Shown here: positions 21,606-35,059 of the stretch, one piece after another
Position numbering within the stretch: position 1 is the first letter of the stretch
Layout: each line of letters opens with the position of its first letter
Origin: Gracilariopsis chorda
Taxonomy: Eukaryota; Rhodophyta; Florideophyceae; Gracilariales; Gracilariaceae
DNA: 64,000 bases
Direction: 5' to 3'
NCBI GenBank assembly: GCA_003194525.1
Contig: NBIV01000299.1
Span: forward strand, 1-64,000
Program-made: the position numbers and the translations under genes
The notes under the pieces: model-generated
What the model was told of the DNA's origin: nothing
Database searches by the model: none
Seen by the model: the letters and a program-made list of their open reading frames with translations, nothing else

Positions 21606-22540
21606 GGCTTGTTACACCGGCTGTACCGCCGTAAAGAAACAGCTCATGCACTTGTGCGGATGCATATTGTACAAAACATCTCTAAACAAGTTCGAAATAG
21701 GTGGACGATTGACGAGCTTTGGACATTTTCAGCAGTTCCGAATGAACAAGTTGGGGGCTGAGACATCCAAAAGAGAACCAAGGTGATATTCGGCATGAAA
21801 AGTCGGAACCAAGATGATCCACAACAAATCGTTCACGGGCCAGATTTTTTGGATCTTCGATGATGAAAGAAAGTGTTGACAATGCCTCTAATTCTCCACC
21901 TCGGAAAAAGACACCAACTTGTAACTTGGGAGCGTAGAGAGAGGCCAAGGTCTTTCAAGGACGGGATTTCACCAAAATGTACAGGACAGAAAGACAGCAG
22001 GTGGTCTGGAGGCTGAAATGGGTGTCTTATCACAAAAGACTTTTGCACGGCTTTGCGAAAGACAACGTATGAATCTGGGGTGACTTAATGGGAAACGAAA
22101 GATCTGATAAGTGGTAAACATATTTTAAAAAAAGAGAACTAAAAGACACGCCGGGACTGTCGAGCGCTTTTTCCACAACACGCTCAAGACTGGTGTCTGT
22201 GAGCGATCCTTATTTTTGGCAGACGAACGTGGAGTCGATAAGTTGTCGTGCTAAACGAAGCAAAGAATTCTCTGGGTAAGCATGCGATACTAACAGATTT
22301 GAGCCGCGCTCAATAAGCCACTCTCTCAGGTTGGCGACGGACTGAAAAAGGAAATTGGCTCGATGACGTTCTATCTTCTCGAAATCAAAGCTGGTGTTGC
22401 CATACAAACGCAGATCACAGATTAAAAACGGTATGACGGAGCCACCAGGACATTTATTCACAGTTTATGACAGAGCAGGATGGTCATGCAACCGCAGGTC
22501 ACTTTGGCCGTGGGTTGCATGCCACATATGCTTTGCAGTA
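21605..22540 (-). pseudogene. Cryptochrome-DASH (photolyase family) relic carried as cargo
   Basis: Reading right to left, segments in the correct order match the CRY-DASH family: SDLRLHDHPALS (about 22515-22480); RLYGNTSFDFEKIERHRANF with SVANLREWLIERGSNLLV (about 22400-22270); YHLSDLSFP and DSYVVFRKAVQKSF (about 22130-22020); GEIPSLKDLGL (about 21975-21945); FFRGGELEAL (about 21905); and the FAD-domain signature ISPWFSFGCLSP (about 21795-21755), then STYFELV. It covers the N-terminal photolyase domain and half of the FAD domain without visible introns, then stops near 21605. Several frame losses and stops make it non-functional. Living members bind FAD and an antenna cofactor and repair UV-damaged single-stranded DNA or sense blue light. 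Confidence 0.8.
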
Positions 22541-22570
22541 CACAGACCTCTACGAATTTCATAGAATGAA

Positions 22571-22838
22571 TCATCTTGATGTCTTTTTCGTCTCGGGATA
22601 CGGAGTGCAATCCCATTGGGTCAAATTCAACCAGTTTGGTGAGGCATAGGCTGACCCTTTGGGCCATGATTCACTGGAGATTGTCAAGATTCTCAACAAA
22701 AACAAGACAAAAGACTTTAGACGCTCGTCCAACGTATTCTTTTGAGATCCCGACTCCAATATTTGCAAAATGAATGTGCTGGACAGATCTGGATTTGACA
22801 TACGTGTCAAGGATTCTGATGTCGTGTATAGAGAATAT
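22571..22838 (-). pseudogene. Cargo fragment, coding-like, unknown
   Basis: A minus-strand frame reads VQHIHFANIGVGISKEYVGR...FCLVFVENLDNLQ, then a stop, then MAQRVSLCLTKLVEFD... It lies between the cryptochrome relic and the transposase module, directly upstream of the former on the same strand. It could be part of the same captured segment. No family was recognised. Confidence 0.25.
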
Positions 22839-22953
22839 CGTATCTCCATCACGGATTTGGTATCGAACCGCTTTTATGATCATCCAGACGCTGAAGCCAA
22901 AGTTCTTAAGCATCCTCCACATTTTTCTACTGAATATCTGTGATGGCAAATCT

Positions 22954-25060
22954 CTAGGCAGGATGGACAAAATGATACGCCTCTGCCACCATGCAGAGTC
23001 GAATGAGAGTAAGATAATAGTTGTGAGCAAAGCCACAAGCACATATAGAACAATCGCTCACGTCACACAGTATATCATCACCCTGCGGGTCCAATAAGTA
23101 GTCAAAGCTATTCTCGTACGCAAACATTGTTCCCACCAATCCTGTGTCTCTGCGTCAAAAACCAAACCAAAGACCGTATTCAATTCCTTCGGATCTCCAC
23201 AATTGATGCAAGGGTTCTCCAATCTCATAGCAGTCTTGACAATAATTAAATAAAGCTGTTGGGTACACTGTAAAGGCTTGCAAAGAACTCCCAATCTTCC
23301 CTTCATGAGTCCAAACGCTTGACTAATGTGAATGAGATGAGATGAAAAGCGAACATTAAAAACGCCCTGGTACCTGTTGGCCATGAAACGTGGAAATGGA
23401 GGTACCACAAAGTCAGCGCAGCGATATGCTTCAGTAGCAGCGATTCAAAACCCGTTGGGTAGTACTTGTTCTTGCGGAAGCCTACCAATGGTGGGAAGAG
23501 AAAATGCCACACTACGTAGAGTAGATCCTACAAAAATTGCCGATTGTAGTGCTAACCTCAAAAGAGAGGAGGCACTCAAGATGTTCGAAGCCTCGCTCCC
23601 TGTGTGGATAGCGCAGCTGGCAGAGACCTCCGTATCACACGGTTGTCCAGTGTAAGACGGAAGGTGACTTCGGGAATAGCACTAAAGTGGGCGTTTCAGT
23701 CCAGAAGTGGGTAAGGGTATGGTAAGATTGGCGTGGAAGCCGTAAAAGCAGAAGCCCAGAGAGAAAAAAGGGAAGAAAAAGGTATCGAACCCATAAACAC
23801 GGCGCTGTACAGATTCCAGAAAAGAAGTTCTCGTAGCCACGACAGACACAAAATAACCAAGAAAAAACCCTATACAATGGCAGAGGAATGTCTTACATAT
23901 GCATGGAAAACAACAGTAAAAAGAAAGTGATAAAGTGGTACACTTCGGACCAATGCTGCCTGGATGAACCTCAGAGGTTAATACTAACGTGACTGGCCGT
24001 GGGTGCTCCCGAGCGGGATTAAGAAGCTCACGTTGACGGGATGTGTCGGGTCCGACATTCTGCAAACAGTAATCCTGAAGGATAAGCCTCAGTTCCCTTT
24101 ACTAGGAGGAGGTGATGGCAAGGAGCCATCACCTACGTTGGCACGACCCCAATGTCTGAAAATGGTATGTGCAGCGCACCACCCGTTGCCCATCCCGGAC
24201 CAGGAGGTGCACGAGCCTCCTAATGAGGAAAATAATGTAACAGTAACAACTAAAATAGCCCAAAATACTCGGAACATCCTACGCAACCATCCATCCATCC
24301 CGATATCATCCGGGTTACCAACTATTTGTACACGTCAGACCCGTATCCACTGCTAACTGGCATCCCAGCAGGGACACTGTATATCATAACCACCGTTCCC
24401 AACGCGCACGGAATACACGCGGTATATGATCTGCTTCTTCACGACGTCGCGATAAGTGCATCGCACTACACCATTGACGCCACAAATCGGTATTTAGCGT
24501 CAAACATTACCTGCACAGGCACTCTAGAACCTCCCTTATTAGTCTAGAACTGCGGATTTTTAAGTGTTTTTGGCCGTTTCTGTAGTATAATTTTAGTACT
24601 TTCAACGGCTCCTAGACATCTGGGCAAGATATTGTAGTGTTTTCATGACAGAGAAAACTCCAAGGCGCGCCATTTGTACGCATGAAGCTCTGAGGTCTTC
24701 GGTGGTCCCTCAAATTCAAGAACACTGTCGCAGGCGTTCAGTACGTGATCCAATATTCTTTTGCAAGTGGCTTTGCCAATACCATAGGGAAATATGAGAT
24801 CCAAATACCTGGCCACAGCCATGTATCGTGAAAAGATACCGAGTTCGGTGGGTGCCTGCACTGCTTTCCCATTGAGATATTCTTGATCTTCCAACTCATA
24901 CTCTGCATCGTTATACTGCAATATAAATGGGTGGATGGCGTTCAACAAACGAGAAAGTGTAGACCATAACAAAAGATAGCATGATCGAAATAGCTCATCA
25001 CTGAGTCCTATATTGACTTCATGAAAGATCTTCTGTTTCTTTGAAAGTTCTTTGTTCTAC
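22954..25060 (-). pseudogene. Harbinger transposase (DDE) of element A, split by a solo LTR
   Basis: It matches the transposase at 61063-62337. The N-terminal half is at about 25060-24471 (LLNAIHPFILQYNDAEYELED, then YLDLIFPYGIGKATCKRIL), and the C-terminal half at about 23544-22954 (SSHLIHISQAFGLMKGR, then NPCINCGDPKELN). PIF/Harbinger transposases cut out and insert the element with a DDE active site. Here the third acidic residue, expected two before the Ala of xQAFG, is Ser. Together with several frame losses and the LTR insertion, this makes the copy inactive. Confidence 0.8.
23545..24470 (-). repeat. Solo LTR of the gypsy element 2/3 family
   Basis: A 926-bp stretch starting TGTAGTGC on the minus strand and ending in CA. 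It is the same family as the LTRs at 25483-26417 and 38968-39899 and more distantly related to those at 45383 and 54385. No internal region is attached, so it is a remnant left by LTR-LTR recombination. The flanking pentamers CCGAT and CCATT may be a worn target duplication. It interrupts the Harbinger transposase gene and is therefore younger than that element. Confidence 0.85.
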
Positions 25061-25482
25061 GTGATGAAACAAAGAGCATGATAGATTAATAAGAAATTTC
25101 CTGCTATGATTAACAGGCGATTCGTAGCTATGCGGGCACGCGTTTGGATGCACGAATGGTTCTAATCTGCCAATATGGCAAATTGTGGGTGAGAGCTCTT
25201 GAGGGTTGAAGCTGATCTACATGATTTGTAGTCTCATTTAGTGGGAGTACCATGACTGCGTCATACGTTTCCCTTTCGGATCATAGAGATCGGTGGCAGT
25301 GGACTAGATCTATTGCATCTTTTCAGTTTTTCAAAATGAATGAAAGATATTTTTAAAAAAATTACTCTATTTTAGCCAAAACAGGTTGTTTCTATCAGTC
25401 TACTGGGGACTGTCCTTTAGTAGAACAATTACATTACGTAAATAATTTTATCTTCTGTGGCATTCAAAATGGGAGAACGTTT

Positions 25483-26417
25483 TGTAGTACCCTGCACTTT
25501 TTGCAAAGTACCGAATATGTGAGTCATATATTGCATCTCTCCCATATGCATTGAGAAAAGTGGTTATGAGATACAGTGCCCCGCTTAGAATGCCACGGGG
25601 CTGTGATTGCGGGCCTTACGTGTACCAATACCTGGTAACCCGGAGGATATCGGGATAGATGGATGGTTGCATAGGAGTTTCCGAGTATTTTGGACTATTT
25701 TAAATTTTAATTTTTTTTGATTGTTTTCCTCATTTGGAGGCTTGTGCGCCTCTCGATCTGGGAAGTGCCGCTTGTGGTGCGCTGCACACCCTAGTTTCAG
25801 ACATAAGGGTCCTGCCAACTTAGGTGATGGCTACTCGCCTTCACCTTATCCTACTAAAGGTAACTAAGGCTCATCCTTGAGGATTACTCTTTGCAGTGTG
25901 TCGGACCTGATACCTGCCACTTGCGTGAGCTTCCTCATCCCGACCGAAAGGTACCACAGCTGGTCACGGTAGTATGAACCTCTCAGGGTAATCCAGGCAT
26001 TTTGGTTCGAATTGTACCACTTTATTTGCTATGTTTTGTTGCTAGTTTTTCCTGTGTATTTAGGACATTCTTCTGCCCTTGTATAGGGTTATTTCTTTGT
26101 TATTACATCTCTCTGCTGGCTAAGAGAACCCTTCTTTTCGGATCTGTAAAGCACCATGCTTACGGATTCTTTCCCCTTCTAGTCTCCCTTTTTCTTTTCT
26201 GGACTACTGTTTCTAGGTCTTCTACGCCAAATGCGCCACCCTTTCATGCACCTGGGTACTTAACAACCCCCCCACCTCCGTGGTATCTCTGCATTCACCG
26301 TCCGGTTTACACCAGACACCCGTGTAATACGAAGGGTTTTAGCAGCTAAGCTACCCAGACAGAGAGTAAGGCTTCGAACACCTTGAATGTCTATTCTCTT
26401 CCAAGGTTTGCATTACA
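25483..26417 (+). repeat. 5' LTR of gypsy element 2
   Basis: Begins TGTAGTAC and ends GCATTACA. It shares long blocks with 38968-39899 and, reversed, with 23545-24470. Confidence 0.85.
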
Positions 26418-29400
26418 AGTGCTCTCACGACTTAGAATTGGTTTACTGTCAGCAATCCTAGCGTTTCAGTTACCTTTGAACGCAACTCTCACTGTATTGA
26501 AGTACTTTAGTGGTTTTTTTGTGCCTAAAGTTGTCCTTAGAAGACAATCACTTTTCTTTAAGTGTTTTGGAAGTTTGGTTATCGAATTCATCCATTACAG
26601 AGTCAGTCGGTTACCTACCTGCATTGGAATGCCATCTATCCTGAACTAGCAGACGAGTTAGAGTGCATTTCCTGCTTCTGCAGCTCCGCGTTCGCGGATA
26701 GCCATTCTCCACCACGCGACTCGTGATGAAGATGTATCAAACCCCCAGAATGCGCCCTCAGTTGTCATGGAACCTCGAGCAGTCACTCAGGTCAATCCCC
26801 TTGTTGCAGAGACGCGGTCAGCGGTTACTCGGGTCTACGATCACCACCTTACTCTATCTTGGAGGCAAAATTGAAAATTATGCAAGTTGCTCATGGCTCC
26901 TTGTTGGAGGATCTACACAGCCTTCGAAGAAAGTTCGATGACACCAAACTCAGGGATGTGTCTGGAGACATTGTCCTCCTTTGTAGTGATATAAATTTCA
27001 TCTTGGAAATGCTGGGCACGCTCACTGCCTTAGCCGAAGAGTCCAGGGCCCTCCAAGAGAATAACTGTGTGAATACCGGACGTTCAGCTGCTTGCTTTGA
27101 GACTTTAGAAGCGAGAAGCTGCTTGAAAGCGGAAGCCACAGACAAAGATGCAGGTCCACATCATTCCAATCATCACTCGCCGGCTCGTCCCCGTCACAGG
27201 GATAAGAATTAGTTTGATATCCGATCGGATTCATCAGGTTCAGACTCTTCTGATAATGGTTTTTCCGAGGCATCGGAAGGTGTAGACAATCACCGAGCAT
27301 CTCAGAGGACCCCTTCCAAGTCGTCTTTCGCATCTCAGGGTGTTACAAGTACCCTTGAGAAAGGCCTGCGACATCGCGGTTAAAGAAAGATCAAATCTAC
27401 GAACCCAATGTATCAGAAAATTTTATCGTAGCGATACTATCGACTGGACGATTCTTCGTCAGGACGTAGCTCTCGATGAACGGGAAGAGTTAAGGACTGC
27501 ATCAAGCGTATGGGTCTCGTTCTCACGACGAAGTTTTTCGGAGAAGATACTATTCTTATATTGGATTTCTTTGCAGAGTATGTTCAGGGGGCTTATGTTC
27601 TCAGAATGAGGGAAGCGTATGCTTATATTGCGCTGCCGTACGTCTTGTCGGGCGTCACCGAAGATCAATTCAATTCCGTACGAGGAATCTCGAGAGCCTC
27701 GGGAGGAGGAGTTAATTGCTGGCCTGAAGGCATTAAGTACCTCCTACGGTCTTGCACTACTAACGACGTGATTCAGGATGCGATTCTCGCTCTCCGCGAT
27801 ACGAAGAAAAAGTCCGATGAGACGGAGATTGTATATTCAAATCAGTTTAACAAGGCTTTACATCGGTTTGGAAATGTTTACTCGACACAGTAGCGGTGCA
27901 CCATGTTCATTGATGGCTTGGATCCTTCTGTTCGAGCGCTAGATGCGCGATGACGTGAAGATATGCGGAAGATTTCCTATCTGGAACTTTTCCAGTACGC
28001 CCAAGCTGAGGGTGAGATTCTTCGTGCTAGACAAGGCCCGAAAGGTTTGGACGAGGACTGCCAGGGCTCTTCTTGTTGACGACTAAACGACGTCTTTGTC
28101 TATTGGTCACCAAGGTACGGCTCATGCGGGCGGTTACAATATCTAGTTCGTTGGAAGTTGCTCAGATTCCATGGTTACAAGTGCGTTACCGTCAACTTCG
28201 GTTGAAAGTGCTGAAACAGATGGAACGCTATACGTAAAGCACAACAGGATAACTTCTCCTTCTCTCCTATGCGAACAACACTGTTCATGCCAACCGCCCT
28301 GGTTGGACAGACTTACAGCCACATGTTAGGAACCAAGTTGCAGTGGTTGAATTGGTTGGAAGTCAATGATGATGTCCAAGTTTGAAGTTTCGAACATTCA
28401 CCGGGGTTTATATAGAGTTTCTAGTCTAGTTCTATCAGTGCCACTAGTCGATGAGAATTCGTCCGAGTTAAACGATATGATGCTTGGTGTTCGTGGTGGT
28501 CTCCGTACGCGAATGATTTACCTGGTTCAGTGCCAGATCTAGTCGTTTAATGACTAGGAAAAATTCCATCAATGCTGATGACTTGTCATCAGACAAGGTC
28601 CTGATGATCTGGCATGGACCCAGGGTGCCAGTGATGACTTGGCACGACTTTCTCGGCAATCTTTCGTGACCGTTCGATCCTGGCTGTACCATGTAAAGTG
28701 TCTGTAAACTTTGTGGGTAGTAGGCACGTGTAATTTATAGTCAAGATGTCCGCGTGGTCAACCAAGACTTCTTTCACATGAACATGTTGTCATGTCATAT
28801 TGAGAGGGTGTCACGAAAATGCCAACTCGGCTTTGAGGCCAGTTTGGCATGGCAAGTAGGTAGCCGACTTCTTCAGCACATCAATTAGAATACCAATAGC
28901 TGGTTTGTCCTCGTTGAAACTGGTGCTATAGCCAAATAGATCCATAAAAGGTAAATAATAACTAATTCTAACACCCCGTCGTGCGGAATTCCAAAAAATC
29001 GATTCCTTGATAATCTATAATGGATTTTGTCGTTTTGTTCACGTTGCACCACGATTTAATCTGCAAGCCCGTGAGTTCCACAAAGGTCTTGAGAACTACA
29101 AAGCTTTGTCAACCCCTGATAAAAAGCAGATCCCGAGTCTGACGTACGAACGGGCAAGGATGTACTTTGGTTTCCAGCCTTCTGTAACCCCGGTGCAAAC
29201 AAATCCAGGACTGACTTCTGGTGCTCAACAAGAGCAGAGCGCACCAGTGCAGGGCAATCAGTCAATATCTCTGAATTTAACTAGTCCACCAAGTGCTTTG
29301 GATAAACCTCCGAAAAACTGAACTTAGGAGTCTCCCGTACGGGAGGGGCGTCTTCCGAGCCGAAGTTAAAGACGTCTCAAGCGCCTTCGCCTTGCTCCCC

Positions 29401-31539
29401 AGTCACTATCCTGAATAGAAACCTGGCTCAAAACGACGCTGACTCGGAACATCTCGAGGTTCTGCATCGTCCGTAGATATGGTCCCGTAACCTCCATTTT
29501 CCAGATAGAGTTTTCGTGATGGCTAAGGAGAATTATGAGGTATATGCCGACCACGGCCTTTCACACCAGTTCCTGGTTAGACAGTTATCTATTTTAGATA
29601 CGGGGACCGCCCCGAACCTGATCAAGTCAGACTTGATACCCCCCGTTCTTCGGGCTCACAATCAAGAGTGTCTACCATTGGACATAGGTGCTGCGAATAA
29701 ATACCTATTGAAAACGGTTGGGAATCTACCTTTGTCAATTCGATTCGGTAACTGTGTTGTCCAATTGAGTTTGTGGTTTGGGACTCACTGGCTGCTCCAG
29801 TGACTCTTAGATGTGATATCTGTCATCGATCCATCAATGCCATTCGCCCCTGTGCGCAATTATTGGAGTTGGAGGATAGATCTTCCGCCCCTATTGTCAA
29901 GGCGCTACTGAAGCGGGCTACGCGCAAGTAAGTTCCGTTGCCTGCTGCCTATGACGTTCCGGATACTTCCCCAGCTTCAAAGAAGATTCGAATTGCTAAG
30001 TGAATTACCGTACCACTGGAATCCCAGATGTGGGTCATAGCCGTGTCTAAACAACATGAAGCTTGCGTTTTGCAGCCAGTACCCTCGCCGTACGACCAGC
30101 GTCAACTTACGTTAGTGAATGGAGTCGTTTCCGTGGAGCCAGATAAACTATTCGAAGTACTGGTGGCTAACATTGTCCAGACTCCGCAAAGGTTAGTAAA
30201 ACAACCAATTTTGTTGGAACCGTGCTGCCACATCTAGCCGCTATCGTGCCGACAAAGGTCCCAGTTTCCGAAGTCCTTATCCTCCTTGATTCTAAAGAGA
30301 AGGAGGAGAGTAACAGTCTGAGCTCGATTCGGATGCCGAACAGTTTGAAACATCGGAAAGGAAGCCATCATCTGTTGATGCAGAACGGATTGATCCTGTA
30401 GTAGAGAAAAATAGCATTGGGTCTCAGTCATGTCCTAGAATCTCATCGTAAGAGGATGAAGGACATGCTCAGACAGTTCACTCCCATGTACGACAGTTCC
30501 CTTGGAAATATTGGAATCACCGAACATCGAATGGATTTGCTACCAAACACTTGGCCAATGGCTCAGCACCCTTATCAGGCTGAACCGAAAGCTGGTGAAG
30601 AACAGAAGTCTTAGGTTGAGAAAATGTATGGAGCAGGCGTCATAGAGCCTGGCTCAGTCCTCTTGGGCATTACCAGTAGTGTTGGTGCCTAAACTGGATG
30701 GGTCGTGGCACTTTTGTATCGATTACTACCGCCTTAACGTGGTGATCGTCAAAACGGTTTACCTGATCCCTGGAGTGGACAGATAAATTGACTCACTTGG
30801 TAATGCGACTGTCTTCACCACTCTGGATGCATATTGGAGAAACTGGCAAGTTTCTATTCGTAAGGGGGACCGCGAAAAAAACTGCTTTGGTGAGGCACCA
30901 AGGACTGTAACGTTCCAAACGGATGCCTTTTGGGTTAACCACTCCCCTGGATACATTTCAACGGCCAATTGATATACTATTAGCTCGATTAAAATGGAAC
31001 ACGTGTCTCCTGTAACTTGACGACATAATAGTATACTCCAATAACATGGATGATCACTTGGAACACGCGACAGAAGTCACGAGAGTACTGACAGACGCAG
31101 TCATGATACTGGAGTTGAAGAAATGTGGATTTCGCACTGATATAGTAAAGTATCTTGGCCATATATTCCGCCCAGAACAGCTCTCTATCGATGAGGTACG
31201 GGTGAAGTCCTTGAAGGTGGCCAAGGACCCCAGGACTCAGGCAGGACTCCGATCTTTCGTCTGCTTGTGCAATACATACCAGCGTTTTGTACCACACCTC
31301 ACTGAGATCGCAACGCTTCTTCACAAGCTCCTTTGCAGATGACAACCAGTTGAACTGGAACCAGTTGGGGACGCCAAAGCGTCCGACAGTTCGTCCCTTG
31401 TGGACTCTGTTACGTGACTGCCAATATTGGTACTTCCCGCTCCGAAACTACCGTTTGAAGAGGATACAGATTATAGGCGCTATCACAAGACGGTGACGCA
31501 AGGGGCCAAAATAAATGACAAATTAGTCTAAAAAGGGTG

Positions 31540-32514
31540 TTCCAGGTAGCTCGAAGCCCCAACAAAATGAAACGACACGAAAAAAAGATCAAACGAACAA
31601 CCAATGCGGGGACCAAAAGGACTCAACCTGCAACGATAACAACATATAAAAAAGGAGATTACAAGGCTCAATCCAAATACAAACTTCTTGATACTTCTTG
31701 AAACGGCCCACAACCGAAGAATTATTTCAAGGGTTACAAGGAGTCAGACTCCCGGCTTCCGGTAAGACAATCCGGATGTGAAGTGATTTCTGCAGCCTAC
31801 CCACTTCTGCACCAACCACAAGCAGGTGCATACAATCCTTACAGAGCTTCCAAAGGAGAGCTACTAATAGCGGGATATGCTTTCACTCTATACCCAATCT
31901 GGCCCTTTACAGGAGAGGTTGCGCGGCACGTCGCCTGCGGAAAGCTTCCCGTCAAGCACCTCCGTCCGGAAACAACCAGGTCTTTCGACCGTTACCGTTA
32001 TCCGAGCAAAGCTCCGGTGGGGGCCCACAGACGACAGAAGGGCCTTTTGTACACACTACCCGTCTCCCTTCTACGCTAAGGGCGCTTCAACCGGTCTCAG
32101 CGACGGTAATGCCCCACCCCAAGTATGCGCAAAGCGGAAAGCGCCTCACTAAGTGCGGTTGAGATTGGATGGTTGATATTAGATGTTGAGACAGTTTTGG
32201 GGGTGAGGAAGTTCAGATGTGATTCTTGAGATGAGTCCAGAACAAAGTCCGGGACTCAACTAGCCCTTTTATAGTGTCAAAAAGGATGCAAAACAACACA
32301 GAAACGCATTACTACTTTCTACTTACTCATGTGTGCGTCTAGGTTACTCCATAGGCTTCCAGAAGTCTCTGGAGCTGCACACTGACCAATATTAATTTAG
32401 CAACTGGCGCCTGCATCACCGAAATACAGTAGTAATGCTGGCCCAGCGAAGCTTAGAATGCTCCAGACACTGCTGGAGCACTCTACACGTGTGTTCCAGC
32501 AGTGCTGGAACATT
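31540..32514 (-). repeat. Probable solo LTR of an unrelated element inside gypsy element 2
   Basis: This foreign block of about 975 bp interrupts the RNase H part of gypsy element 2. Its ends are mirror images (TGTTCCAG...CTGGAACA), giving TG...CA LTR-type termini. On the minus strand CTATAAAAGGG near 32275 looks like a TATA box. No coding domain is present. The family is unknown; a copia-type LTR is one guess. The exact edges are uncertain by tens of bases. Confidence 0.5.
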
Positions 32515-35059
32515 CTACCAAGTTCGTGACCGACACGGATGTTAGTAACAACCAAGTTAGTTGCGCACTGTTTCAAACCCCAGAAAATAGAGACCGAAGT
32601 CCTATTGGGTACTGTTCCTGATCACTGAACGTGCACGGGCGCAACTACTCGGAACCGGAGAAAGAATGTCTGGCTGTGGTTTGGGCCTTAACGATAATCC
32701 AACTGTATCTGATGGAAACTCACTTTCGAGTACATACGGACCACGCAGCACTCCGCTGGTTGATGAAGATCACCAAACCATCGGCAAGCCTTATGCAATG
32801 GCACCTGAGGTTGTCGGAATTGGACTTCGAATTCCTGCAAAAGAAAGAAACCCTGAATATGCACGCAGACGCTGTGCCCCGTTTGGGAACGGCTGCTGAA
32901 GTTGAAACCATCGAGGACCTCTATATCCCATGCTGTACGGTTGAAGGACCAGAACAAGATTTCCTTATCATATCGGATGAAGTGTGCGACGATATTCTCG
33001 CTGCCGAGACTTCCGAATCTCCGGCATGTTTTTTTGTGCCTAGTACTCTGAAGGAAATGGTAAGGGAACAAAAAGTGGACTCTTTCTTTACGCATATTCT
33101 TGCCAGCCTTAATGGAGGATTTTAGCCTCCCGTTGGAACGAATGACCAGGCATACTGTGTCAGATTGCTGAGTTCTACGCCACAGTTTGTGATGCCCCGA
33201 TCTCTCCAACAACAGGTGCTTCATTTGTCACATCATGGTAAATTGGGTGCTCATCTGGGCGGAAGAGAGTTGTATCTTACCCTGCGTAGGGATTTCTAGT
33301 TGCCCAAAAAGGCATTTGGCTTTTACGCAGTACGCCTTGCTTGTGTGGAATGGGCTGACAATAACGTGAAGCTTCGAAAAGACTCGAAAAAGATGACCTT
33401 ACTCCCGGCAATGGCCCCGCTTGAATTGGTGGCAATTGATATCTTAAAAGAGCTGATCAAGACTGCGCGAGGAAATTCGATCTTGCTCGTTATTATGGAC
33501 TGGTTTCCCAAGCTGTCCCATTGAAGAGGATAACCGCAGCAGGGGTTGCCCAAGCGCTCCTGACCAACTGGGTATTCTCCTATGGGCCACCGATTCAGTT
33601 ACTCTCGAATAATGGATTGGAGGTTATGTAAAAGGTATTCCAGGATGTCTGCAGACTCTTTGGTATCAGGAACCTGTTTGTCATAACCTATCATCTTCAG
33701 GGGAACGGCCAGGTAGAGCGATTTAACCGTACACTATTGAACTCACTGCATGCTTATGTTGCAGATCACCCAAAGGAGTGGGACCTCTATACTGAAGTAT
33801 AGAGAAGCGATCACCTATGCGTATAACTCTCAATTTCATCTAGTCACGTCTCTCTCGCCATTAGCACTCTTCCCGTCAAGGATACCACCCCCGTGTCCAC
33901 TGAAGTGCAAGCTATGCTTTCAAACTACCCGTCACCACATCTATACTAGGACGCCTGGAAACAATGGTTCAAAAAGATGGTACCAGTGGCTCGGAAGGCC
34001 ATGGTGAATGCTCAATCGAGTAATAAGCGAGATTTTAACGCTCGAGTTATGCGTCCCCTTCTCGAGGTGAACATTAGTGACGACTTCTTCCTTTGAGAGA
34101 AATTCTATAATCCTGAAAAGGAACGTCGTCACAGACTATTTCCTGTCGTGTAACGACCTTATCAGATAGTCTCTACGGACAAAGACACCGATGTGTTGGA
34201 CATTGATGGTCATCATGGATGTATTTCACGTGAAGCCATCACACATGCTCTGCACCCGGACGTTCATCGTGTTTCCTCTGATTCCGAAGGTACTCCAAAA
34301 TTGGGAAACAACGTCAGCAGCCACGCACATGTGGAAGTTCTAAACCATGAACGGGGTTTACTAGACCTACCGAAGGACTCGGATTCTCTACTGAGATCTG
34401 ATGGTCCTGTAATAGAACCTTGTAATTCTTCGTTAGAAGTTAGTCCGCCCCGAGGGATATTACATGCCCGCCCCATGGCCCTACCTGAGGAGGGGAAAGG
34501 GAGCAGTGAAGTCTTGTTTGACATTCAGGCGTTGCCCAGGTCTCCTCCTATGGATTTTACTGTACCGATATTCTCAGTAGTTCCGAACGGAGATTCTGCA
34601 CTCCCGGTTTTGGTTCAGCACAAAAAGCCAGATGCAAGTACCGTGTCGCCCAGGAAAATTTCAGTTAGAAGTTGGATACTACCCCATTCAGCTGGGAGGT
34701 AACGTCTGATCAGTTATTGAACGTGCCATCCAGCGAGACTTCTCAACCGGAGAAGAGGCACGCTGCAGTTGCCGCAGAATCTCCTCGTGGACACTCATTT
34801 CGTCTTGCTGCCCGTTTGGCGCCAGGACACGCCAGTCATGTCGCTACGCAACGGTACACTGGCAAATTCGATATGAGTTCTACTATATGAAAGGATGCTG
34901 CAATAGAACGAACCAGGAAGATCGGAAAGTTAGTCAGCTCATCGAGCTATAGCGGGCGCGAACGTACTCTGCAGGGAAATCCAAAAGCTGTTACCTGTGA
35001 CCCAGAATTGCCGATTGCAGTTGGTTTTCTCGCTTTTGGGAACACCTAGGATAATCTGG

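Larger units (their letters stand above)
18713..25416. mobile_element. PIF/Harbinger element A, left end missing
   Basis: It pairs with the outer element at 40081-62600. The shared parts are the Myb-like module on the + strand (18713-19902 against about 40790-41969) and the transposase module on the minus strand (about 22840-25416 against 60965-62600). The right end reads CTGGGGACTGTCC, the reverse complement of the start of the other element at 40081, and is followed by TTA (25417-25419), a typical Harbinger target triplet. The left 700 bp or so and the left terminus are absent, replaced by gypsy element 1. A solo LTR (23545-24470) splits the transposase gene. The middle (19903-22838) is cargo unrelated to the other element. 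Confidence 0.8.

Noticed and set aside
21605-21786. Continuation of the + strand cysteine-containing frame
   Set aside because: This part is antisense to the cryptochrome FAD-domain segment, which has clear family motifs.
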